This document shows, in pieces, positions 1 through 5,033 of a stretch of DNA of 6,820 nt (position 1 is its first letter; the number at the start of each line of letters is the position of its first letter). The DNA is from Nitrospirota bacterium. GTDB taxonomy: Bacteria; Nitrospirota; Thermodesulfovibrionia; Thermodesulfovibrionales; UBA6898. The position numbers and the translations under genes were made by a program. The stretch lies in contig JAOUFP010000158.1 in assembly GCA_029858145.1 (NCBI GenBank), positions 1 to 6,820 on the forward strand. The letters run 5' to 3'. Under the pieces are notes generated by a model. It was given only the letters and a program-made list of their open reading frames with translations. It was not told where the DNA came from and ran no database searches.

Positions 1-422
1 CGTACGATGACCGGGTCTTCAAGGCTTTCCGGCACCTTCCTCTTCTTTTCCTTATACCTGCCCTTCGCAGGGCCGTACTTTTCGACAAGGTCCTGCAGTT
101 CGCACTCGCCTGCCTTGTCACAGTACGGGCAGTCCAGCGGGTGATTGATAAGGAGGAATTCGAGGATGCCTCTTCTCACGTCGGCGATCGCCTCTGTCTC
201 TGTCCGTACGACCATACCGTCGGTGACCATCAAAGTGCAGGCAGTCTGGAGTCTCGGCATCTTCTCGACCTCCACCACGCAGAGCCTGCAGCCGCCGTAT
301 TTTTCGAGCTGCTCATGGTAGCAGAGGGTCGGTATCTTTATGCCGGCAGACCGCGCAGCCTCAAGGACCGTCGTCGCCTTGTCGAGTTTTATCTCTTTAC
401 CGTTTATCGTTACCGTTATCAT
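1..422 (-). CDS. nuoG: NADH-quinone oxidoreductase subunit G, N-terminal part (runs off left edge)
   Basis: This is the start of the large iron-sulfur subunit of the NADH-oxidising arm of complex I, on the cytoplasmic side. I read 140 codons from ATG at 422-420; the frame stays open to the window edge, so the C-terminal molybdopterin-oxidoreductase-like part is not seen. An N-terminal 2Fe-2S ferredoxin domain has cluster N1b ligands C34, C45, C48 and C62 (in LCYHE, GGCRLC and TACT). It is followed by the N5 cluster motif H94-x3-C98-x2-C101-x5-C107. All ligands are present, with no stop among them. The start lies 2 nt after the nuoF stop (TAA AG ATG), and the last nuoF codons plus stop supply the ribosome site AAAGG, so translation is probably coupled. 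NADH-dependent NuoG is most likely; other ferredoxin-type proteins with this N-terminus (hydrogenase or formate dehydrogenase subunits) are disfavoured by the operon. Confidence 0.95.
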   Translation of the reverse strand, partial: MITVTINGKEIKLDKATTVLEAARSAGIKIPTLCYHEQLEKYGGCRLCVVEVEKMPRLQTACTLMVTDGMVVRTETEAIADVRRGILEFLLINHPLDCPYCDKAGECELQDLVEKYGPAKGRYKEKKRKVPESLEDPVIV

Positions 423-424
423 CT

Positions 425-1687
425 TTACCCTTTGACCGCGCAGGCCTTTGTCCTGATATGCTCTTCAAATTCAGGCCTGAAATGTTTAATGAAGTTCTGC
501 ACGACCGATGCCGCACCGTCACCGAGCGGACAGAATGTTTTCCCCATGATATTGCCTGCTACCGAAAGCAGAAGGTCCACATCCCCCTCTTTGCCTTCAC
601 CGTTTTCTATCCTGCCGAGGATGCTCCTGAGCCATCCGGTCCCTTCGCGGCAGGGGGTACATTTCCCGCATGATTCGTGTTCGAAGAATTTCAGCGCCCG
701 GTAGCAGACCTTTACGAGACAGACGCTCTCGTCCATGACAATCACGGCGCCTGAGCCGAGCATGCTCCCGTGCTTCGGCATATTCACAAAGTCCATAGGG
801 CAGTCTATCTTGTCAGGGGGAAGCACCGGAGTCGATATCCCTCCGGGGATGACCGCCTTTAGATTCTTGCCGCCTTTGATCCCGCCGCAGTGGGAATAGA
901 TAATGTCGCGGAGGCTTGTCCCCATCGGCAGTTCGTAAACCCCCGGCTTTTCAATATGGCCGCTGATGCAATAGAGCTTAGGCCCGGGGCAGTCGGGAGT
1001 GCCGATCTTCGCGTAGGCCTCTCCCCCTATCTCGATAATATAGGGAAGGTTCGACAGGGTCTCGACATTATTGACCACCGTGGGTTTGGACCATACACCG
1101 ACGTTGACCGGAAACGGGGGTTTGATCCGCGGCTGGCCCTTGTCTCCTTCGAGAGACTCTATCAGCGCGGTCTCCTCTCCGCATATGTAGGCACCGGCAC
1201 CCTGGTGCACCGCGAGGTGGAACTTTATCCCCCTGCCCGCGATGTTGTCGCCGAGCATGTTGCTTTCATATGCCTGCGCGATCGCCCGGTTGAGTATATG
1301 TTTTGCCTCCGGGTATTCGCCCCTGAGGTAGATGAAGCCGTATTCCGCGCTCAGCGCATGGCCTGATATGACCATCCCTTCTATGAGAAGATGGGGGTTC
1401 TTTTCGAGTATCGGCCTGTCCTTGAACGTGCCGGGCTCCCCCTCGTCAGCATTGCAGAGGAGGTATTTCGGGAACTTCGGGTCTGCCGACGCAAAGGTCC
1501 ATTTCATCGCGACCGGAAAACCGGCGCCTCCGCGGCCGCGCAGTCCCGCCTTCTTGACCTCATCGACAATCTCCTTCGGCTGCAACGCAAGGGCCTTCGT
1601 GAGGCTGCTGTAACCGCCTGTCTTCCTGTATTCGTTGATATCCGCGGAGTTGGGATTGTCTATATTTTTTAACAGTACTTTTTCCAT
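425..1687 (-). CDS. nuoF: NADH-quinone oxidoreductase subunit F (NADH- and FMN-binding)
   Basis: NuoF (420 aa, normal length) oxidises NADH through FMN and passes electrons to cluster N3. The nucleotide/FMN fold shows GRGGAGFP at residues 51-58, the NADEGEPGTFKDR segment at about 79-91, and GAGAYICGEETALIESLEG at about 163-181. The C-terminal 4Fe-4S N3 motif has C340, C343 and C346 (SCGKCTPCREG) and C386 (TFCPLGD). No thioredoxin-like NuoE domain or extra ferredoxin domain is fused, which points to a standard Nuo subunit and not a HoxF- or HydB-type protein. The start ATG at 1687 is 8 nt after the nuoE stop; AGGA in the ribosome site overlaps that TAG stop. The gene ends in TAA at 427-425, two bases before nuoG. 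Cysteines, lengths and codon use look ordinary, unlike nuoB. Confidence 0.97.
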   Translation of the reverse strand: MEKVLLKNIDNPNSADINEYRKTGGYSSLTKALALQPKEIVDEVKKAGLRGRGGAGFPVAMKWTFASADPKFPKYLLCNADEGEPGTFKDRPILEKNPHLLIEGMVISGHALSAEYGFIYLRGEYPEAKHILNRAIAQAYESNMLGDNIAGRGIKFHLAVHQGAGAYICGEETALIESLEGDKGQPRIKPPFPVNVGVWSKPTVVNNVETLSNLPYIIEIGGEAYAKIGTPDCPGPKLYCISGHIEKPGVYELPMGTSLRDIIYSHCGGIKGGKNLKAVIPGGISTPVLPPDKIDCPMDFVNMPKHGSMLGSGAVIVMDESVCLVKVCYRALKFFEHESCGKCTPCREGTGWLRSILGRIENGEGKEGDVDLLLSVAGNIMGKTFCPLGDGAASVVQNFIKHFRPEFEEHIRTKACAVKG

Positions 1688-1695
1688 AAATTATC

Positions 1696-2160
1696 CTATG
1701 TATATTTCTCCAGGATTTCTGCTATGTACTGCTCTGTAAGATTCTCGTAAAAATCATCGTTCACCAGCATCGCCGGAGCGGTGCCGCATGCGCCGATGCA
1801 TTCCATGATCACCAGTGAAAACCTGCCGTCCGGGGTGATTCCTCCGGGCTCAAGACCGTATCTGCTCTTCAGGAAATCGGCGAGTTTTTCTGCCCCGAGT
1901 ATCATGCAGGAGACGTTTGTGCAGAGCTGCACAATATGTCTTCCCATCGGCTTATGCTTGTACATGGCGTAAAAGGTGGCAACCCCTCTTACCGTTGCTC
2001 TGGGCACACCCAAGGCAACGGAGACCGCCTCGTAGGCCTCGGAACTCAGATGGCCGAATTCCCTTTGCGCGATGTAGATGGCAGGCAGGAGCGCTCCCCT
2101 CGCAGTGGGATACTTTGCCCTGATCTCTTCCAGTTCCTTTATCGCTGTTTCACTGAACAT
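1696..2160 (-). CDS. nuoE: NADH-quinone oxidoreductase subunit E (2Fe-2S, thioredoxin-like)
   Basis: NuoE (154 aa) is the 24-kDa-type partner of NuoF in the NADH-dehydrogenase module and carries cluster N1a. It has an N-terminal helical region (about 1-70, including the AIYIAQREFGHLS and GVPRATVRGVATFYAMY segments) and a thioredoxin-like domain. The four N1a ligands are C80 and C85 (QLCTNVSC) and C121 and C125 (ECIGACGTAP). The size matches short bacterial NuoE proteins. It starts 35 nt after nuoD and ends with TAG just before nuoF; the only AGGA near its ATG lies about 12 nt upstream, so its ribosome site is weak. The same family also serves electron-bifurcating hydrogenases and formate dehydrogenases, but the place between nuoD and nuoF settles the assignment. 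Confidence 0.96.
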   Translation of the reverse strand: MFSETAIKELEEIRAKYPTARGALLPAIYIAQREFGHLSSEAYEAVSVALGVPRATVRGVATFYAMYKHKPMGRHIVQLCTNVSCMILGAEKLADFLKSRYGLEPGGITPDGRFSLVIMECIGACGTAPAMLVNDDFYENLTEQYIAEILEKYT

Positions 2161-2195
2161 ACCGTTGTCTTATCCTTTATCCTTAACCTGTTTTC

Positions 2196-3386
2196 TTACC
2201 TGTCACACTCACCGAGCACGATATCAATCGTCCCGATGTTCGCTATAACGTCTGCTATCAGCCCGCCCTCACAGAGCCTCGGGAGCACCGAAGCATGCAC
2301 ATAAGACGGTGCCCTGACCCGCATCCGGTAAGGCTTGCCGGTCCCGTCGCTCACAAAATAGAACCCGAGTTCTCCCTTCGGCACCTCCGTGCCCATATAG
2401 ACTTCCCCTTCCTGGACGGTCGGGCCCTTTGTGATAAGTATGAACTGGTGAATAAGGTGCTCCATGTCCTTCAATACCAGGTCTTTCGGGGGAAGCGTAA
2501 ACTTGGGGGCGTCCGCCATCACAGGGCCTGCGGGGAGCTGCTCAATGCACTGTTTGATGATCCTGTTTGCCTGCCGCATCTCGCCCATCCTGACAAGATA
2601 CCGGTCGTAACAGTCGCCTTTCTTGCCTACCGGGATATCAAACTCTACTTTGTCGTATGCGTCATACGGGGCATACTTCCTGACGTCATAATCGACCCCG
2701 GAACCCCTCAGCATGCCGCCGGTCAGGCCCCAGTTAATAGCCTCTTCAGCGGAAATAACTCCTATGCCCACGGTCCTGTCCTTCCATACCCTGTTTTCGG
2801 TAACAAGGGTCTCGTAGTCGTCCATCTTGGAAGGGAAGTCCAGCACAAACTCGTACAGCCGGTCGAGAAACTCCTGGGAGATATCGTTTCGCACGCCGCC
2901 GACTCTCGGGTAGCTTACCGTGAGCCTCGCCCCGCAGAGCATCTCGAAGAGATCCATGATTACTTCTCTTTCCCTGAATGCATAGAGAAAGGGAGTGGTC
3001 GCCCCGATATCGAGCACATGCGTTCCGAGCCAGATGATATGGCTCGATATCCTTCCCATCTCCGCTACCATCGTCCTGATGAATTTAGCCCGTTCCGGGG
3101 CCTCGATACCGAAGAGCTTCTCAACCGCATTGACGTATCCCACGTTGTTGTTCATCGAAGATATATAGTCGAGCCGGTCGCTCAGGGGAAGCGCCGAAAA
3201 ATATGTCCTGTTTTCTCCCAGCTTCTCGATGCCCCTGTGGAGGTATCCAACATAGGGCGTGCATTTCGTGACATTTTCGCCCTGAAGGTTCAGAACAAGC
3301 CTCAGAACACCGTGGGTCGCGGGGTGCTGCGGCCCCATGCTTATCGTCAGTTCTTTTGTCTCAAACGGTTTTTCTATGTCTTCCAT
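2196..3386 (-). CDS. nuoD: NADH-quinone oxidoreductase subunit D (49-kDa type)
   Basis: NuoD (396 aa) is related to the large subunit of NiFe hydrogenases and forms, with NuoB, the quinone-reduction site next to cluster N2. The start of the protein has MGPQHPATHG at 17-26. H25 and Y74 (in DRLDY, 70-74) align by spacing with Thermus Nqo4 His38 and Tyr87, the residues that hold the quinone headgroup. The conserved C-terminal VRAPSYVHASVLPRL segment and the final IVLGECDR are present. The NiFe-binding cysteine pairs of hydrogenases are absent, as expected of a complex I subunit and not a hydrogenase. It is not fused to NuoC, unlike in enterobacteria. ATG at 3386 has AGGA only 3 nt upstream, a cramped site. 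The leader between nuoC and nuoD contains a 9-bp stem-loop. Its quinone-site residues are of interest because its partner NuoB has the recoded cluster ligand. Confidence 0.97.
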   Translation of the reverse strand: MEDIEKPFETKELTISMGPQHPATHGVLRLVLNLQGENVTKCTPYVGYLHRGIEKLGENRTYFSALPLSDRLDYISSMNNNVGYVNAVEKLFGIEAPERAKFIRTMVAEMGRISSHIIWLGTHVLDIGATTPFLYAFREREVIMDLFEMLCGARLTVSYPRVGGVRNDISQEFLDRLYEFVLDFPSKMDDYETLVTENRVWKDRTVGIGVISAEEAINWGLTGGMLRGSGVDYDVRKYAPYDAYDKVEFDIPVGKKGDCYDRYLVRMGEMRQANRIIKQCIEQLPAGPVMADAPKFTLPPKDLVLKDMEHLIHQFILITKGPTVQEGEVYMGTEVPKGELGFYFVSDGTGKPYRMRVRAPSYVHASVLPRLCEGGLIADVIANIGTIDIVLGECDR

Positions 3387-3421
3387 ATATCCTGTTTCTT
3401 GCCTTTTCTCAACTTCCTCAT

Positions 3422-3444
3422 TCCCCGCCTTGTCAGGCAGGGGA
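3422..3444. repeat. Stem-loop in the nuoC-nuoD intergenic gap
   Basis: Arms TCCCCGCCT (3422-3430) and AGGC-A-GGGGA (3435-3444) pair over 9 bp with one bulged A and a TGTC loop. It lies in the 69-nt space between the nuoC stop and the nuoD ATG, so it would be in the polycistronic mRNA. No T-run follows it in the direction of transcription, so it is unlikely to be an intrinsic terminator. It may be an mRNA-stability hairpin or a single copy of a dispersed palindromic repeat; only one copy is visible here. Confidence 0.6.
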
Positions 3445-3455
3445 TTAAGGGGTGG

Positions 3456-3989
3456 TTAACCGTGCCACTCGTAGTCCCTGAACCGTTTTGACCGTTCAAG
3501 GACATCCTCGAACCCGCGCCATTCCTTTGCAGGCCCCTTGAGCGGGTAATCCTTTCTTAACGGATATCCCTCCCAGTCCTCGGGCATGAGTATTCTCCTG
3601 AGGTCGGGATGGCCGTTGAATTTAATGCCGTAGAGATCAAACACCTCTCGTTCATGCCAGTTCGCGCCAATCCATACAGGCGTGACCGAATCGAGCGAGG
3701 GATCGTCCGCGGACACCTCGGCCTTCAGGCGTATCGCGTGGCGGTGCTTAATCGAGTAGAGATGATAGACGACCTCGAACCTCTTCTCCTTCCTGCCAAG
3801 GTAGTCCACGCCGCAGACATCCACAAGGTAGTCAAAATAAAGATCGGGGTCGTCGTGAAGAAACCGTGAGATATCCCTGATCCTGTTTTTCCGCAGGGTA
3901 ACGGACACCTGCCCCCTGAATTCCCTGACATCAAGGACCTCTTCAGGGAAAATCTCTTTTACCTTTTCTGTAATATTTACGGGTTCCAT
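3456..3989 (-). CDS. nuoC: NADH-quinone oxidoreductase subunit C (30-kDa type)
   Basis: NuoC (177 aa from the chosen start) has no cofactor and docks NuoD, NuoB and NuoI in the peripheral arm. The family signature is clear: WHEREVFDLYGIKFNGHPDLRR at about 111-132, then LMPEDWEGYPLRKDYPL at 134-150. I prefer ATG at 3989 (protein starting MEPVNITEK). The frame can be extended 7 codons to a TTG at 4010, but those codons lie in an AT-rich palindromic patch, have no ribosome site and do not look like coding sequence. AAG lies a few bases before the ATG, so the ribosome site is weak. It ends in TAA at 3458-3456, 69 nt before nuoD. Family members are often fused to NuoD; here they are separate genes. 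Confidence 0.95.
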   Translation of the reverse strand: MEPVNITEKVKEIFPEEVLDVREFRGQVSVTLRKNRIRDISRFLHDDPDLYFDYLVDVCGVDYLGRKEKRFEVVYHLYSIKHRHAIRLKAEVSADDPSLDSVTPVWIGANWHEREVFDLYGIKFNGHPDLRRILMPEDWEGYPLRKDYPLKGPAKEWRGFEDVLERSKRFRDYEWHG

Positions 3990-4007
3990 AATCTTAATGT
4001 GAAATCC

Positions 4008-4022
4008 CAAATTTGAAATTTG
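4008..4022. repeat. AT-rich palindrome between nuoB and nuoC
   Basis: CAAATTT-G-AAATTTG is a perfect inverted repeat around a single G, and can also be read as AAATTTG repeated twice in tandem. It fills most of the 39-nt gap between the nuoB stop and the nuoC ATG. Its base composition contrasts with the GC-richer genes on either side. The function is unknown; it could be an unstructured intercistronic spacer. Confidence 0.5.
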
Positions 4023-4028
4023 ATATTC

Positions 4029-4559
4029 TTATCTCCACCTGCTCCACCTGAATTGCTCCCTGTGAATTTTTTCCTGAAGCTTTATGATTCCATCGAGAAG
4101 CGCCTCCGGCCTCGGAGGACAACCCGGTATATAGACATCCACAGGGACAAAGGAATCGCAGCCCTGCACAACACTGTATGTATTGAAGATGCCTCCGCTG
4201 CATGCGCAGCTTCCCATGGAGAGTACATAGCGGGGCTCCGGCATCTGGTCGTAGACCCTTCTTACGATCTCGGACATCTTCTTCGTCACCGTGCCGGCAA
4301 CGATCATGAAATCCGCCTGCCGGGGAGATCCCCTGAAGATGATGCCCATCCTGTCCAAGTCATAGTGTGACGATCCCGTCGTCATCATTTCAATGGCGCA
4401 TCAGGCAAGCCCGAAGGTCACTGGCCACAAGGACGAGCTTCTTCCCCAGTTTATCAGCTTGTCCATCGAGGTGATGATGATGTTGGGCGCCAGTATTTTG
4501 GTGCCTTCCTCGACTTCAACAAGCGAAAGGGATGAAGTGCTGGTGGTTATCAGTCCCAT
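4029..4559 (-). CDS. nuoB: NADH-quinone oxidoreductase subunit B with in-frame UGA at an N2 cysteine: candidate selenoprotein
   Basis: NuoB carries 4Fe-4S cluster N2, the last cluster before quinone. The frame from ATG 4559 to TAA 4031-4029 encodes 176 residues if UGA codon 53 is read through. Before the UGA it reads MDKLINWG (32-39) and LWPVTFGLA (44-52). After it come CAIEMM, RGSPRQADFMIVAGTVTKKM, GSC118 and PGC147PPRPEA. N2 ligands would therefore be residue 53 (UGA), C54, C118 and C147, matching E. coli C63, C64, C129 and C158. The start is secure: AGGAGG sits 7 nt before ATG, which overlaps the nuoA stop by 10 nt. No frameshift or second stop occurs. Ordinary translation would give a useless 52-residue peptide. 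An internal start at 4388 has no ribosome site and would lose both tandem ligands. Extra cysteines C120 and C134 are also present. NuoB identity is near certain; selenocysteine insertion is inferred from the codon position and the downstream hairpin. The alternatives are a nonsense mutation or a base error. Confidence 0.9.
4033..4050. repeat. 9-bp tandem duplication in the 3' end of nuoB
   Basis: CTCCACCTG occurs twice in tandem on the plus strand. In nuoB it encodes the end of the protein (RWSRWR followed by stop). A small slippage duplication is the likely origin. The frame is preserved and the protein tail is variable in this family, so no effect is expected. Confidence 0.5.
4366..4387 (-). 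promoter_or_regulatory. Candidate bacterial SECIS hairpin inside nuoB
   Basis: In the mRNA, UGACGA (4384-4379) pairs perfectly with UCGUCA (4373-4368) around the loop CGGGA (4378-4374). Past a single bulged A at 4385, two further pairs (UG with CA) extend the stem to 4387 and 4366. Sixteen nt separate the UGA from the 6-bp stem and 22 nt separate it from the loop. Bacterial SECIS models ask for a loop about 16-37 nt after UGA with a G in the first two loop positions; both hold. A 5'-side bulge below the upper stem also recalls the E. coli fdhF element. The hairpin lies within coding sequence for residues 58-65. A stem this size can arise by chance with a probability of at least a few percent, so it supports but does not prove recoding. 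Confidence 0.6.
4401..4403 (-). other. In-frame UGA, predicted selenocysteine codon (residue 53 of NuoB)
   Basis: The plus strand reads TCA, so the mRNA reads UGA between GCC (Ala52) and UGC (Cys54). NuoB proteins have Cys here (FGLACCAIEMM-type motif). One base separates UGA from UGC or UGU. UGA ends nuoA and the histidine kinase normally in this same window, so the code is standard and special recoding would be needed at this site. Confidence 0.75.
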
Positions 4560-4906
4560 ACAAATGCCTCCTTTCTCCACGCGTAGATATAGCCCACGAG
4601 AAGGATGATGATGAAAATGACCATCTCTATGAACGCATACAGTCCGATCTTGTCGAACACGATTGCCCAGGGATAAAGAAAGATCGCTTCAACGTCGAAG
4701 ACGACGAAGAGCATCGCAATGATGTAGAACTTAACAGAGAAGCGGTAGCGGGGTTCCCCTACAGGCGGATTGCCTGATTCATAGGGCATAAGTTTTTCCG
4801 AGTAGGGTCTTTTCATCCTGAAGAGTTCGCCGATCAACAAGGCCCCTATTCCAAAGGCCGTGGCGACCATGAGGAAAATTAAGATCGGCAAATATTCTGA
4901 TGGCAT
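4550..4906 (-). CDS. nuoA: NADH-quinone oxidoreductase subunit A (membrane)
   Basis: NuoA (118 aa) is a small three-helix membrane subunit at the junction of the complex I arms, near the quinone channel. Helices lie at roughly residues 5-28, 61-80 and 86-108. The conserved cytoplasmic loop includes PYESGNPPVGEPRYRFSVKFY, and the second helix has the acidic FDVEAIFLYPW motif. I chose ATG at 4906 (MPSEYLPILIF), which has GGA 6 nt upstream. An ATG five codons earlier (4921) is possible, but it would lie only about 5-8 nt from the expected transcription start and has no ribosome site. The gene ends in TGA at 4552-4550, inside the start of nuoB (ATGGGACTGA), so the two are likely translationally coupled. 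This TGA is a true stop: NuoA ends at the normal place. Confidence 0.95.
   Translation of the reverse strand: MPSEYLPILIFLMVATAFGIGALLIGELFRMKRPYSEKLMPYESGNPPVGEPRYRFSVKFYIIAMLFVVFDVEAIFLYPWAIVFDKIGLYAFIEMVIFIIILLVGYIYAWRKEAFVWD
4567..4572 (-). promoter_or_regulatory. Shine-Dalgarno sequence of nuoB
   Basis: AGGAGG in the last codons of nuoA stands 7 nt before the nuoB ATG at 4559. It is the best ribosome site in the window and fixes the start upstream of the UGA, showing that the 52 codons before it are meant to be translated. Confidence 0.85.
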
Positions 4907-4932
4907 AAACGTTCCAGGCATGACGGTATAAT

Positions 4933-4961
4933 TTTATAGCGAAATGGAACAAAGATGTCAA
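4933..4961 (-). promoter_or_regulatory. Sigma-70-type promoter of the nuo operon
   Basis: The minus strand has TTGACA (4961-4956), a 17-nt spacer and TATAAA (4938-4933): a perfect -35, the ideal spacing and a 5-of-6 -10. Transcription would begin near 4926-4929, about 20 nt before the preferred nuoA ATG. It is the only strong promoter I see and would drive the whole operon. Confidence 0.8.
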
Positions 4962-4970
4962 GCAAAAAAA

Positions 4971-5022
4971 TTAAACCTGTAGTTTTAGCTTTTATCTTGC
5001 ATAAATTTTTCAAATGGTTTAA
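4971..5022. repeat. Spaced 7-bp inverted repeat in the nuoA-kinase intergenic region
   Basis: TTAAACC (4971-4977) and GGTTTAA (5016-5022) are inverted copies 38 nt apart in the 112-bp AT-rich region between the divergent genes. One arm lies 9 bp upstream of the nuo -35 box and the other just before the kinase start. The pair could be half-sites of a shared regulator. With AT-rich DNA, chance is a serious alternative. Confidence 0.25.
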
Positions 5023-5033
5023 ATTTCTTTAAC

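Noticed and set aside
3422..3444. Intrinsic terminator between nuoC and nuoD
   Set aside because: No T-run follows the stem in the direction of transcription, and it lies inside a continuous operon.
2295..3491. Large open frame (398 codons) on the plus strand opposite nuoD
   Set aside because: It is a shadow of nuoD on the other strand; its translation shows no recognisable domain, while nuoD matches its family along its whole length.
3456..4010. nuoC starting at TTG 4010
   Set aside because: The extra seven codons overlap an AT palindrome and have no ribosome site; ATG 3989 gives a normal NuoC N-terminus.
4029..4388. Short nuoB starting at the internal ATG 4388 (119 aa)
   Set aside because: It lacks a ribosome site and would drop the tandem Cys motif plus about 57 conserved N-terminal residues that are clearly encoded upstream in the same frame.
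4401..4403. UGA read as Trp or Gly through a changed genetic code
   Set aside because: nuoA and the histidine kinase end properly at TGA in this window, and neither Trp nor Gly is expected at a cluster-ligand position.
4401..4403. Pyrrolysine or frameshift explanation for the nuoB break
   Set aside because: The codon is UGA, not UAG, and the frame is identical on both sides, so no shift is needed.
4997..5025. TTGCAT-N17-TAAATT as a kinase promoter
   Set aside because: The -10 matches only 4 of 6, and it would start transcription almost at the ATG; it cannot be separated from AT-rich background.
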